Below, piece after piece: positions 42,023 through 50,375 of a DNA stretch of 64,000 bases. Location: assembly GCF_019511345.1 (NCBI RefSeq), contig NZ_JAEUAK010000008.1, forward strand, positions 213,439 through 277,438. The letters are read 5' to 3'. Each line of letters begins with the position of its first letter. Position 1 is the first letter of the stretch. The position numbers were made by a program, and so were the translations under genes. Under the pieces are notes generated by a model, which had not been told where the DNA came from, searched no databases, and was given only the letters and a program-made list of their open reading frames with translations. Source of the DNA: Rhizobium mesosinicum (GTDB lineage Bacteria; Pseudomonadota; Alphaproteobacteria; Rhizobiales; Rhizobiaceae).

Positions 42023-42808
42023 TCACATCCTTGTCGCGCCACTTATATGCGTCGACGGCACGTCGCGATAAGCGGCGGCGACTTCTTCATGTAACGTGAT
42101 AATGTCGTCGACTGGGACGTCCGGAAGTCTGCATTGGGTTTTGACTTCGAAGAGGAATGGCTCTCCGCCATCGGCCGTTGCCGGATAGAATCTCTCGTAT
42201 TTGACCTCGAGAAGCGGCTCGCGGGTCTGAGACTGAAGGCCAAATCTCAGGCGCGAGCGCCCCTCAAGAACATCTGGCGACGTGCCTTTGAATGCTCCGA
42301 TCCAAGATTCGCTGCCGGACGCCCGCGCTTCGGTTAGCAACAGGTGACAGGCGTCAACGACAGTCATGCCTTGCCAAGGCATGCTGCTGCGAGCCTCCGC
42401 TTGTGCGCGGTCTCCGTCTTGTAAACTTGCCCTTATGACGTCGGTCTCAAAATTGCGTTCGGCTCTAATCTCTAATGGAGCGGTTCCAAAGCGCAGAAGT
42501 CCCTTGTAATTTTTCTGAAATGCGCCAGCCAGATAATAGAGATATTCCCCCCTTGGCTCGACTTCCCAGAAAACACCGTCATAGGTGCGGGGCTCCCCAT
42601 GATGCGGCGGAAAATCAAGCCAGAGCGGGAGCGTCACCGGACCGTCTATGATGGATTTTGGTTGAAGATTGACCTGCGGGTGTGCAGCAAGGTTAGCTTC
42701 CGCATCACTAGGTAATTCAACGAATTTTGCCTTCGATGAGAGGCCGCCTATAAATTTCGCTAGCCAACCAGGCATGCCGTTCCTCCCATAAAGCGCCTTG
42801 TGTTCCAT
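42023..42808 (-). CDS. Hypothetical protein, AT-richer accessory gene
   Basis: 261 residues, not recognised. No signal peptide or membrane helix. Segments such as PLWLDFPPHHGEPRTYDGVF, YLAGAFQKNYKGLLRFGTA and PFLFEVKTQCRLPDV look like a soluble beta-rich protein. Base composition is lower in G/C than the region, suggesting transfer. It lies between small-protein genes and a toxin-antitoxin pair, that is, in an accessory patch. Confidence 0.7.
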   Translation of the reverse strand: MEHKALYGRNGMPGWLAKFIGGLSSKAKFVELPSDAEANLAAHPQVNLQPKSIIDGPVTLPLWLDFPPHHGEPRTYDGVFWEVEPRGEYLYYLAGAFQKNYKGLLRFGTAPLEIRAERNFETDVIRASLQDGDRAQAEARSSMPWQGMTVVDACHLLLTEARASGSESWIGAFKGTSPDVLEGRSRLRFGLQSQTREPLLEVKYERFYPATADGGEPFLFEVKTQCRLPDVPVDDIITLHEEVAAAYRDVPSTHISGATRM

Positions 42809-43052
42809 ATCCGCAATAGCATGACCGTCGGCATTTAGAACATTGGATTATACGGGACAGTTGTTCCGCCGCAGGAAGCTCCTGTGTCAACACCTTCAGA
42901 ATCGCGTAAGCATGCGTCCACTTCAAAGAACCGTAGAGGTGTCGGCGGCCGCACTGTCGGATTTTTGGATTCTGGCACTTGCCCCATGGGGCGATTCCGA
43001 TCGGCTCTTCGCGGACATCGTGGCATCGGAGACGCTGCCGACGCCCTTTCCA

Positions 43053-43406
43053 TCATTCCTCTCGGCCCAGCTTCGGGGAGACCGCCAGCCCGAGGAAGAC
43101 CATCACGGCCCGATTGAACCGGACCATGTCCTCGTCGTCGAGCCGCCCGAGCCGGTCGCCGACCTTGGATTTGGGGACAGTCGTGATCTTGTCTACCATC
43201 AGCCGGGAAGGGGAGCGCAGGCCATTTCGCCCATTCGGCTCGACCGGGAGCCGGAACAGCGGTGCGTCGGTCGGGTCCGTTGTAAAAGCGCAAATCGTGA
43301 TCGAGTCCGTCGCGTCGAAGCTGTCGTCCTGAACGACGACGACGGGACGTGGCTTGCCCGCATCATCCTTGCCGCCCGTAACGGTCCAGATCTCTCCGCG
43401 CTTCAT
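43053..43406 (-). CDS. PemK/MazF-family toxin (endoribonuclease)
   Basis: 117 residues: KRGEIWTVTGGKDDAGKPRP, VVVVQDDSF, TICAFTTDPTDAPLFRLPVE, SRLMVDKITTVPKSKVGDRL. This is the PemK/MazF SH3-like fold; the K-R-G-E-I-W start and the RP-V-V-V-V strand hold the usual active-site surface. It should cleave mRNA when free of its partner. Its ATG overlaps the antitoxin stop (ATGA). Confidence 0.9.
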   Translation of the reverse strand: MKRGEIWTVTGGKDDAGKPRPVVVVQDDSFDATDSITICAFTTDPTDAPLFRLPVEPNGRNGLRSPSRLMVDKITTVPKSKVGDRLGRLDDEDMVRFNRAVMVFLGLAVSPKLGREE

Positions 43407-43627
43407 TCGCCGACCCAGTCGGAGACGGCATCGATGAACGCCTGATCGGCATGGGCATGGGCGCTGGCGGCCACGGCCAGAGACTGACGATGCGCGTCCG
43501 ACTTGAACGACGACGCACGCACATCCGGCACCCAGATCTGGATCGGACGCAGGCCTTGCGACCGCAGGCGCTCGCGATGTTCGCGCACCTTTTCGCGCGA
43601 GGACTTCGGACCTGATGCTCCAGCCAT
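43403..43627 (-). CDS. MazE-type antitoxin (DUF3018-like)
   Basis: 74 residues: KSSREKVREHRERLRSQGLR, PIQIWVPDVRASSFKSDAHR, then an Ala/His-rich helix and a C-terminal VSDWVGE. A short ribbon-helix-helix-like N-terminal half and a toxin-binding tail match antitoxins paired with PemK/MazF proteins in alphaproteobacteria. A perfect 14-bp palindrome lies 16 nt before the start. Confidence 0.85.
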   Translation of the reverse strand: MAGASGPKSSREKVREHRERLRSQGLRPIQIWVPDVRASSFKSDAHRQSLAVAASAHAHADQAFIDAVSDWVGE

Positions 43628-43643
43628 GACGACACTCCGGAAG

Positions 43644-43657
43644 GGTTACATGTAACC
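43644..43657. promoter_or_regulatory. Palindromic operator of the toxin-antitoxin operon
   Basis: GGTTACATGTAACC, a perfect 14-bp palindrome, 16 nt upstream of the antitoxin ATG. Antitoxins of this kind bind such sites to repress their own operon, alone or with toxin. Confidence 0.6.
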
Positions 43658-43777
43658 TACTATGAACTCGCTGGTATTGCCAGTGCTTTCAGGGAACGCA
43701 GCGCTTTCCGCAGCAGATGCCGTATCCGCCCCGAACCTTCTCAGATCCGCTGCGTTCCCGGATCAAAGGAGTTCACC

Positions 43778-43981
43778 ATGTCCAGACGCAAATTCAAGAG
43801 ACTGACTCACCGCCTTCTCGTCCGGTTCGATGAGGTTCAGCATCTACTCGACAAGATCGAAGGCAACGCCATGAAGCTGCAGACGGCCTGCGACGAGGAT
43901 GCCGAAGCTGACGGTGTTCCGCACCCAACCGTGCAACTGCCGCAATGGCCGAGGCATGGAGCGGCACCGGCCGCTCTGTAA
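43778..43981 (+). CDS. Hypothetical small basic protein
   Basis: 67 residues after AAAGGAGTTCACC. Basic helical start (SRRKFKRLTHRLLVRFDEVQ) followed by HLLDKIEGNAMKLQTACDED and a Pro/His-rich end. No family. Divergent from the toxin-antitoxin operon and convergent with the LysR gene. Confidence 0.6.
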   Translation: MSRRKFKRLTHRLLVRFDEVQHLLDKIEGNAMKLQTACDEDAEADGVPHPTVQLPQWPRHGAAPAAL

Positions 43982-43988
43982 CGCCTCT

Positions 43989-44855
43989 TCAGGCACGCTC
44001 GCATCGGCCGGCAAACAGGTCCGCATGGGCGGCAAAGAGCGTGCTCAGCCTGTCGATGACCGTGCGCACTTCCGGCCGCTGGCGCTCATCCTCATGTACG
44101 GTGATCCAGATGTCGTAGGTGAGAGTGTCGATCACCGGCCCGGCGCGCACGAGGCCGGGTTCGGCATCGCCCATGAAACACGGCAGCAGGCCGCGGCCGG
44201 CGCCGCCCCGGATGAGGTGGAGCAGCATCAGCGGCGTGTTCGTCCAGCTGGTGATCCAGTGGTCCGGCTGCTCGAAGGTCCATTTGTCGGCCGGTGTCGT
44301 CGCAATCTCCGTTCCGAGCGAAATCCAGTTGTGATTGGCGGCGCTGAAGGTGCTGGCCTGATAGGCTGCGTGGGCGACGGAGACGGAGCGGCGGGTTGCG
44401 AAATTACCGCGCTCCGGCCGTTCGTGCAGGATGGCGAGATGCGCCTCGCGGTAAGTCAGGTCGAGGCCGGTATCGAGTGCCTTATAGCACATGCGGAACC
44501 TGTCTTCGGGCTGCCAGACGGCGGGCAGGTGACCGGCGATGAACCATAGCATCCAGGCATCCGCGCCGGTCGAGACGATCGGCAGGGTCAGGACATCGCC
44601 GCGCCAGTCGGCGATCGTCTCGGCCGCCTCCTGCATGACGAGAACGCGCTCGAGCAGCGTCTCCCCATCCTTGGCGAGCAGATAGCCGGTCGGACCGCGC
44701 CTGAAGAGGGTGCGCCCGGTTGCCCGCTCCAGCGCCAGCATCCGCCGGCCGATGGTCGGCGCGCTGAGGCCCGTGCGAGCCGCAGCCCCCGTCAGGCCGC
44801 CCGAGGTCGCGACATGGAAGAAGAGCTGCAGGTCATCCCAGCTTGCCTCTTTCAT
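43989..44855 (-). CDS. LysR-family transcriptional regulator
   Basis: 288 residues. N-terminal winged helix-turn-helix (WDDLQLFFHVATSGGLTGAA, TGLSAPTIGRRMLALERATG, LFRRGPTGYLLAKDGETLLE) and a C-terminal substrate-binding domain beginning near residue 90. These regulators respond to a small molecule and usually control a neighbouring gene, often divergent; here the facing region (44856-45105) leads away from the hydrolase, which is on the same strand as this gene. Target unknown. Confidence 0.88.
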   Translation of the reverse strand: MKEASWDDLQLFFHVATSGGLTGAAARTGLSAPTIGRRMLALERATGRTLFRRGPTGYLLAKDGETLLERVLVMQEAAETIADWRGDVLTLPIVSTGADAWMLWFIAGHLPAVWQPEDRFRMCYKALDTGLDLTYREAHLAILHERPERGNFATRRSVSVAHAAYQASTFSAANHNWISLGTEIATTPADKWTFEQPDHWITSWTNTPLMLLHLIRGGAGRGLLPCFMGDAEPGLVRAGPVIDTLTYDIWITVHEDERQRPEVRTVIDRLSTLFAAHADLFAGRCERA

Positions 44856-45105
44856 AAATGAAAACCCCCTTTTGTCCGCGCGCCTACTTTTGCCGGTCAG
44901 CGCGCCTTAGGTCAGTTGCATCTGACATAGATGGAGGCAGGATGATGCTTCTCAACTGGATCATGCTCGCAAGCGCGCTTCACAAGGACAGCCGCAGGCA
45001 GAAACAAGACCCGCTCGCCGATCCGCTCGATGCACCCGAATGGGATGGGTTGCGATGGGCCTTGCCGCTTCTTTCGTGGCTGGCGCAGAGGCCCCACAGT
45101 GCCGA

Positions 45106-45993
45106 TCACGCGGCCCGGCCGAAGAACCGGATGAAATGGGCAATAACGGCCTCAGGCGCTTCCTCGGGAATGAAGTGACCGCAGGGCAGTGCCTCGCCCT
45201 CGATCTGTTCCGCCCAGGCGCGCCATGGATCGAGACCGTCCTTGCCCTTCAGCGTGCCGCGCTCGCCCCAGAGCATCAGGAGCGGCATGTCGAGCTTTCG
45301 GCCGCGATCCTGTTCGTCGAGCTCGCGGTCGATCGTCCAGCCGGCACGATAATCCTCGGCCCAGGCATGAACGCTTCCGGAGTCGCTGGCGCAGGCGAGA
45401 TAGTCGGCCATATTCTCCTCTGGAAAGGCAAAGCCCTGACCCGACTGATGCGCGAGAATGTAGCGCACGAACCATTCCGGATCGGCGCCGATCAGTTTCT
45501 CCGCCAGCCCGTCCGGCTGGGCCAGCATCGACCAGTGCCAGGCGGAAACGGCCTCTTTCGCACCCATCCGCGCCCACATATCGGCCGTCGGTATCACGTC
45601 GAGGCTCGCAAGCCGGGTGACGGCGTGCGGGTGGTCGAAGGCAAGGCGATAGGCGACCCGCGCGCCGCGATCATGGGCGCCGACGGCGAAGCGCTCGAAG
45701 CCCAGTGCCCGCATGGCGGCGATCTGGTCGCGGGCCATGGCGCGCTTGGAATAGGTCTTGTGATCGGCGCTGCCTTCGGGCTTGCCGCTGCGTCCGTAGC
45801 CGCGGAGGTCCGGAACGACGACGGTAAAATGCGCGGCGAGCGCAGGCGCGACGCGCGACCAGCACATGCGCGTCTGTGGCCAGCCGTGCAGGAGAAGAAG
45901 CGGCGGACCGTGGCCGGCGACCAGCGCGTCGATTTCGACGCCGTCACCGGGGAGGCGGCGTTGCTGGAAGCCTTCGATGATGCCTGCGGACAT
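45106..45993 (-). CDS. Alpha/beta hydrolase, haloacetate-dehalogenase-like
   Basis: 295 residues. HGWPQT oxyanion region (residues 36-41), DLRGYGRS, and a nucleophile elbow GAHDRG with D108 as nucleophile, as in haloacetate/fluoroacetate dehalogenases (D in place of Ser), followed by R109 and R112. The catalytic His is in PCGHFIPEEAPEAV near residue 272. A Asp nucleophile plus HDRG is the known dehalogenase pattern, but epoxide-hydrolase relatives also use Asp, so the substrate is not certain. Cytoplasmic. The next gene downstream on this strand is the LysR gene. Confidence 0.82.
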   Translation of the reverse strand: MSAGIIEGFQQRRLPGDGVEIDALVAGHGPPLLLLHGWPQTRMCWSRVAPALAAHFTVVVPDLRGYGRSGKPEGSADHKTYSKRAMARDQIAAMRALGFERFAVGAHDRGARVAYRLAFDHPHAVTRLASLDVIPTADMWARMGAKEAVSAWHWSMLAQPDGLAEKLIGADPEWFVRYILAHQSGQGFAFPEENMADYLACASDSGSVHAWAEDYRAGWTIDRELDEQDRGRKLDMPLLMLWGERGTLKGKDGLDPWRAWAEQIEGEALPCGHFIPEEAPEAVIAHFIRFFGRAA

Positions 45994-46058
45994 GATGGTC
46001 TCCTTGGTTGCGGGGAGAACTCGCGGAAGCCTGGTTTGGTTCAGGAGCCGCGGTTCGG

Positions 46059-47408
46059 CTAGGCGGAGGCCTCTTCCCGCTCCACGGCACGCCGCGCCCG
46101 CACCGCGGCGGCGATGAAGACGCGTGAGAGGCCGTGATAGAGCGGTTCGCGCGAGAGGATGCGGGAGGTGATGTAGCCAAGCATGGCGACTGCCATGATG
46201 GGGATGACGGCCTGGTGGTCGCCGGTCATTTCCAGAATGATGACGAAAGCGGTCATCGGCGCCTGCACCACGCCGGAGAAATAACCCGTCATGCCGAGGA
46301 TGGCGGCAAGCGCGATGCTCGTGCCGAGAAGAGAGCCGACCGTGCTGCCGAAACCGGCGCCGACGGCAAGCGATGGGGCGAAGATGCCGCCCGGAATGCC
46401 CGACAGCATCGACAGGAAGCCGGCCGCGAGCTTCTCGACGAAGAAGTGGAGAGGCAGCGCATTGCCTTCGACCGCGCCGCGCGCCTGCTCATAGCCGGTG
46501 CCGAAGGTCGTGCCACCTGAGACGATGCCGATGGCGGCGACGGCCAGCCCGCAGATGCCGGCAAGGGCGACCATGCGCGAGAGGGGCTGCGGCTGCGCCC
46601 AGCGGCGGATACGCTGACCGAAATGCAGGGCGGAGCCGCTGAACGCGGCACCAAGCGCGCCGCCGCCTATGCCGCAGACGAGCACCAGGCCCCAGTCGCT
46701 GAGGCCAGCCGGTGCAACGGAAGCCTCGCCGAAATAATTGTAGCTGCCGGCAAGGCCAAGCGCGGCGAGGCCTGAAAGGATGACGGCGGTCAGCACCAGA
46801 CCGTTGGCGCGCGATTCATAGGTGCGGCTCATTTCCTCGATGGCAAAGACGATGCCGGCAAGCGGCGTGTTGAAGGCTGCGGCGATGCCGGCGGCAGAGC
46901 CCGCCAGGATCAGGCCACGCGCCTGGGCCATGCCGCTGAGCCGCGCGACCGCCAGCATGATGGAAGCGCCGACCTGCACCGTCGGTCCCTCGCGGCCGAT
47001 CGATGCGCCGCAGAAGAGGCCGAGAACGGTGAGCGCGATCTTGCCGGCGGCGATCCGCAGGGAAAGCAGACGCGCGCGGTCTTCCTCATGGCGCAGATGG
47101 CGGGCGGCGATCGCCTGGGGAATGCCGCTGCCCTGCGAATTGGGAAACAGAGTGGCTGCAAGCCAGGCCGAGGCCATGAAGCCGAGCGGGCTGACGATCA
47201 GCGGCAGCAGGAACGACCATTCGCTCGACGCCGTCAAGCCGGCGAAGGCTTTCTGCGCGAGATCGGCAAGCCTTGCAAAACCGACGCTGACCAGGCCGAT
47301 CGCCAGCGCTCCGCACCAGAACACCAGCCGCGGCCGCCATAGCGAGAAGGATCCCCAGATCACACGGGAGCGGCGAAGCAGCCTGGAATTGCGGTAGGGA
47401 AGAGGCAT
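46059..47408 (-). CDS. ClC-family chloride channel or Cl-/H+ antiporter
   Basis: 449 residues, about ten or more membrane helices. The three ClC selectivity motifs are present: GSGIP (93-97), GREGP (138-142, with gating E140) and GGIFAPSLAVGAG (near 345). The gating glutamate is kept, as needed in antiporters. No CBS domains. Bacterial ClC antiporters help with acid stress. Lies between the hydrolase and mscL genes, all minus strand, but gaps (65 and 136 nt) suggest separate transcripts. Confidence 0.9.
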   Translation of the reverse strand: MPLPYRNSRLLRRSRVIWGSFSLWRPRLVFWCGALAIGLVSVGFARLADLAQKAFAGLTASSEWSFLLPLIVSPLGFMASAWLAATLFPNSQGSGIPQAIAARHLRHEEDRARLLSLRIAAGKIALTVLGLFCGASIGREGPTVQVGASIMLAVARLSGMAQARGLILAGSAAGIAAAFNTPLAGIVFAIEEMSRTYESRANGLVLTAVILSGLAALGLAGSYNYFGEASVAPAGLSDWGLVLVCGIGGGALGAAFSGSALHFGQRIRRWAQPQPLSRMVALAGICGLAVAAIGIVSGGTTFGTGYEQARGAVEGNALPLHFFVEKLAAGFLSMLSGIPGGIFAPSLAVGAGFGSTVGSLLGTSIALAAILGMTGYFSGVVQAPMTAFVIILEMTGDHQAVIPIMAVAMLGYITSRILSREPLYHGLSRVFIAAAVRARRAVEREEASA

Positions 47409-47544
47409 GGCGGACTCGGAAGGCGATTTCGGGGGCAGTCCCGGTATAGACCCAAAGCCTGCCCGATAGCACCCGCTGATTTAGCGCAAATGCATTTGGG
47501 GAGGGCGCCGCCGGCAAGAGCGCGCGGCGCGCCGGGCTGCCCCC

Positions 47545-47985
47545 TTACGCCGCCTTCTTCGCCAGCAGGTCGCGGATCTCCGTCAGCAGCTGCACATCGG
47601 CCGGCGGCGGGGCGGGCGGGGCTTCATCGTTCTTTTCCCGGTGCTCCACCTGCGCGCGCAGGAAATTGACGCCCTTGACCATCAGGAAGATGATCCAGGC
47701 GAGGATCAGGAAGTTGATGACGACGGTGATGAAGCTGCCATAGGCGAAGACGGCGCCCTGGGCGCGGGCGGCCGCCAGCGTCGGCGCGTTGACGGCGGAC
47801 GAGAGCGGGAAAAAATAGTTCGAGAAATCGAAGCCGCCGAAGACGGCGCCGACGACGGGCATGATGATGTCATCGGTCAGAGACTTGACGATGCCGCCGA
47901 AGGCGCCGCCGATGATGACGCCGACGGCCAGGTCCATGACGTTGCCTTTTGCAATAAATGACTGGAACTCACTGATAACGCTCAT
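47545..47985 (-). CDS. mscL: Large-conductance mechanosensitive channel MscL
   Basis: 146 residues. Typical MscL: FQSFIAKGNVMDLAVGVIIG (TM1), the DIIMPVVG turn, INFLILAWIIFLMVKGVN (TM2) and a C-terminal cytoplasmic bundle ending LLTEIRDLLAKKA. Pentameric inner-membrane valve that opens under hypo-osmotic tension. Start 47985 follows GGATGGAAG; the frame back to 48048 is not needed. An EcfG-type promoter lies at 48020-48044. Confidence 0.95.
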   Translation of the reverse strand: MSVISEFQSFIAKGNVMDLAVGVIIGGAFGGIVKSLTDDIIMPVVGAVFGGFDFSNYFFPLSSAVNAPTLAAARAQGAVFAYGSFITVVINFLILAWIIFLMVKGVNFLRAQVEHREKNDEAPPAPPPADVQLLTEIRDLLAKKAA

Positions 47986-48019
47986 CTTCCATCCTTCAGA
48001 TTTTGGGGGCCTTGTGCCT

Positions 48020-48044
48020 AACGATAGGGAAGGCAGGCGGTTCC
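48020..48044 (-). promoter_or_regulatory. EcfG-type general stress promoter for mscL
   Basis: On the minus strand GGAAC (48044-48040), 16 nt, CGTT (48023-48020). The -10 is 35 nt upstream of the mscL ATG. Confidence 0.72.
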
Positions 48045-48084
48045 GCAACGCAGTCGTTTTCTGGGATCGAGAGGCGGCTTCGGC

Positions 48085-48879
48085 CTAGGCGGCGCCCTCG
48101 TCGGGAATGTTGAGGATCTCGCCGCAGGCCTTGCAATGGACGGCATCGGCATCGTGGCGCAGCAGGCCGCAGCGGTGGCAGGCGAAAGTGACCTTGTGCG
48201 GCCGCACCACTGCCTGGGCCAGCCGCACGAAGAGCGAGATGCCGACGATCATCGTCACGACCGAGGTCAGCTTGCCGAGCGTGCCGGGCAGGGTGATGTC
48301 GCCGAAGCCTGTCGTGGTCACGGTCGCGACGGTGAAATAGAGCGCGTCGACGAAGCCTTCGCCGCCCGGCTGGTTGTAGAAGAAGGAGGTGTAGACGAAG
48401 CCGGTGACGAGGAAGAGGAAGACAAGGAAATTGATCACCGCGCGCACGACATCGAGCGCATAGGAGCAGCTCATCCGGCGCAGCGCCTCCTTCAACAGCG
48501 GGCTTCGCCCGATCGCCCAGAGCCGCATGACGCGCAGGAAGGCGAAGTTGAACAGCGCATTTGGAAAGAGCAGCGTCGCCAGCACAATAAAATCGATCCA
48601 GGTCATCGGCCGCAGGATCCAGCTTCGCAGCGAGGGGGCGGCAATGGCGCGTGCCGCAGTCTCGGCGGCGATCCACACGGCGATGGCGTAATCGATGACG
48701 AGATAGGTGGGCGCGGCGCGGAAATAGGGACCGAGCACGAAGAAGGCGAGGATGGCAATGTCTATGGCGGTGAATAAGAGTTGCAGGAGCATGGCCTTGC
48801 GGCCTTCGCCCCGCTCGATGCGCCGTAGCCCCGCGCGCAGACGGTTGTGATGCGTGTCGTCGTCGGAGAGATGATCCAT
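48085..48879 (-). CDS. Ion (K+) channel protein with C-terminal zinc ribbon
   Basis: 264 residues. Membrane helices near residues 35-50, 58-78, 92-115, 145-165 and 205-222, with a P-loop whose filter is TTTGFGD (188-194), a K+-type selectivity sequence. It belongs to the voltage-gated-like ion channel superfamily. After the last helix a cytoplasmic tail carries C234-x2-C237 and C249-x2-C252, a zinc-ribbon spacing not usual in bacterial K+ channels. Encoded beside mscL and ClC. Confidence 0.85.
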   Translation of the reverse strand: MDHLSDDDTHHNRLRAGLRRIERGEGRKAMLLQLLFTAIDIAILAFFVLGPYFRAAPTYLVIDYAIAVWIAAETAARAIAAPSLRSWILRPMTWIDFIVLATLLFPNALFNFAFLRVMRLWAIGRSPLLKEALRRMSCSYALDVVRAVINFLVFLFLVTGFVYTSFFYNQPGGEGFVDALYFTVATVTTTGFGDITLPGTLGKLTSVVTMIVGISLFVRLAQAVVRPHKVTFACHRCGLLRHDADAVHCKACGEILNIPDEGAA

Positions 48880-48931
48880 GACAGCGAAATAGCTCGGTTG
48901 CGACAGCTATCAACGGCGGTCAATCTATGGT

Positions 48932-49147
48932 TCACCGTTTGCCGCGGGCTTTTCCCCTAACCCTGCGCAGCTCCTCCCTGTCGATGAAATGTTCGGTGGC
49001 GCCGGCTTCCTTGTCCGGATGGGAGATCTCGACATCCAGCTCTTCCGGCAGGTCGAGGGCCTGCTTGGTGTTCATGATGCCGAGCGGCACGCGGCCGTCC
49101 TCAGTTTTGGCGGCGACTTCGACGAGCGGTTTTGTCTTGCGAGGCAT
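48932..49147 (-). CDS. Hypothetical small protein under a stress promoter
   Basis: 71 residues from ATG 49147 after AGAAAGGAGCCTTTC. Charged, soluble (PRKTKPLVEVAAKTEDGRVP, ALDLPEELDVEISHPDKEAG), with a basic C terminus (RRVRGKARGKR). Unassigned. An EcfG-type promoter precedes it and another faces the opposite way. Confidence 0.7.
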   Translation of the reverse strand: MPRKTKPLVEVAAKTEDGRVPLGIMNTKQALDLPEELDVEISHPDKEAGATEHFIDREELRRVRGKARGKR

Positions 49148-49171
49148 GAAAGGCTCCTTTCTCTGAAAGCG

Positions 49172-49196
49172 CAACGCGGGGGCGACTCGGCTGTTC
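49172..49196 (-). promoter_or_regulatory. EcfG-type general stress promoter (minus strand)
   Basis: On the minus strand GGAAC (49196-49192), 16 nt, CGTT (49175-49172), 24 nt before the ATG at 49147. Confidence 0.75.
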
Positions 49197-49243
49197 CATC
49201 GAGGCCTGAGAATCGGGCCACGCATTGCGCTGCATCCGGCCTC

Positions 49244-49268
49244 GGAACAAACAGCATCGGCCGGCGTT
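49244..49268 (+). promoter_or_regulatory. EcfG-type general stress promoter (plus strand)
   Basis: GGAAC (49244-49248), 16 nt, CGTT (49265-49268), 40 nt before the ATG at 49309. Divergent from the promoter at 49172-49196. Confidence 0.75.
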
Positions 49269-49308
49269 CGATCCTCGCGAACACATTCAATTCACGGAGG
49301 ATTTTCAA

Positions 49309-49386
49309 ATGGGTCGCGGTATTCTTCTCTGGCTTCTGGGTATCCCGTTGCCGCTCGTCATCCTGCTCGTTCTGTTCATGCGATAG
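49309..49386 (+). CDS. 25-residue hydrophobic peptide
   Basis: ATG 49309 after CACGGAGGATTTTCAA encodes 25 residues, nearly all hydrophobic (GRGILLWLLGIPLPLVILLV). It would be a single membrane helix. Strong ribosome site, a stress promoter upstream and a 9-nt gap to the next gene support it. Tiny proteins of this composition are seen across proteobacteria without known function. Confidence 0.65.
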   Translation: MGRGILLWLLGIPLPLVILLVLFMR

Positions 49387-49395
49387 GAGGCTGCC

Positions 49396-50337
49396 ATGTC
49401 TCTTGCTGAAGACCGGGTTACGCCCGGCGCACGCACGGATGTGATGCCGGTCGAATCGTCGAAATCGGCCATCGCCTGGGGGCCGATCATCGGCGGCGCC
49501 GTGGCGGCGTCGGGCATCACGCTGATCCTGCTGCTTCTGGGTTCCGGCGTGGGGCTGACGATGGTGTCCCCCTGGTCGGGCGAAAGCAGCTCGGCGGCAA
49601 CCGTTGGCGTCACCGCGGCGATCTGGCTGGTCGTCGTGCAATGGCTGTCCTCGGCGTTCGGCGGCTATCTGACCGGGCGGCTCAGGACAAAATGGGCGGC
49701 AATCCATACGGATGAGGTTTTCTTCCGCGATACCGCGCATGGCTTCCTCAGCTGGGCGCTCGCGACCGTCTTCGTCGCCGGCTTCCTGGCGTCGTCGCTG
49801 ACTTCGCTTGCAGGCGCTGGGGCAAATGCCGCCGGTCAGGCCGCCATGGCCGCCGGTGTGGCCGGAGGCGCTGCTGCAGCCTCGGCTTCGGACACGGATA
49901 CGACCGGGCCAAGCATGTCCACTGCCTATTTCACCGACGCGCTGCTACGGCCGCAGAACATCGCCGACCGTGCCAACGCGGATAATGGCGCGGCCGCGGC
50001 CGAGATTTCCCGCATCCTCTTGCAGGGGGCCGTGAACGGCTCGGTGCCTGACGGCGACAAGGCCTATATTGCCGGCATCGTTTCGGCCCGCACAGGGCTT
50101 TCCGAAGCCGATGCCCGCACCAGGGTCGACACGGTGCTGAAGCAGATCGACGACGCCAAGGTCGCAGCGCAGGCTGCCGCCGACAAGGCCCGCAAGGCTG
50201 CGGCGACCTCGGCTTTGATCGGCTCGCTTTCACTGCTCGTCGGCGCCTTCATCGCCGCTGCGGCTGCCGCACTCGGCGGGCGCCAGCGCGACGAGGAGGA
50301 GGATCTGGTGGCGGTAAGCCGCGGACCGCTGGTTTAG
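49396..50337 (+). CDS. Hypothetical multi-pass membrane protein
   Basis: 313 residues with four likely membrane helices (about 28-55, 70-90, 115-140, 275-297) and a long Ala/Asp-rich helical soluble part between (DADARTRVDTVLKQIDDAK, VAAQAAADKARKAAATSA). Glycine/alanine-rich start of TM1 (AWGPIIGGAVAASGI) is typical of a family in Rhizobium often annotated only as membrane protein. Ribosome site TAGGAGGCTGCC. Likely cotranscribed with the 25-residue peptide from the stress promoter. Terminator downstream. Confidence 0.78.
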   Translation: MSLAEDRVTPGARTDVMPVESSKSAIAWGPIIGGAVAASGITLILLLLGSGVGLTMVSPWSGESSSAATVGVTAAIWLVVVQWLSSAFGGYLTGRLRTKWAAIHTDEVFFRDTAHGFLSWALATVFVAGFLASSLTSLAGAGANAAGQAAMAAGVAGGAAAASASDTDTTGPSMSTAYFTDALLRPQNIADRANADNGAAAAEISRILLQGAVNGSVPDGDKAYIAGIVSARTGLSEADARTRVDTVLKQIDDAKVAAQAAADKARKAAATSALIGSLSLLVGAFIAAAAAALGGRQRDEEEDLVAVSRGPLV

Positions 50338-50351
50338 GCGGTGATTTGAGA

Positions 50352-50373
50352 GGCGGTGCTGCCGCCTTTATTA
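50352..50373 (+). terminator. Terminator after the membrane protein gene
   Basis: GGCGG-TGCTG-CCGCC stem followed by TTTATTAT, 14 nt after the stop at 50337. Confidence 0.65.
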
Positions 50374-50375
50374 TC

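Noticed and set aside
42843..43445. 200-codon plus-strand open frame across the toxin gene
   Set aside because: The minus strand encodes an overlapping toxin-antitoxin pair with recognisable motifs and an operator.
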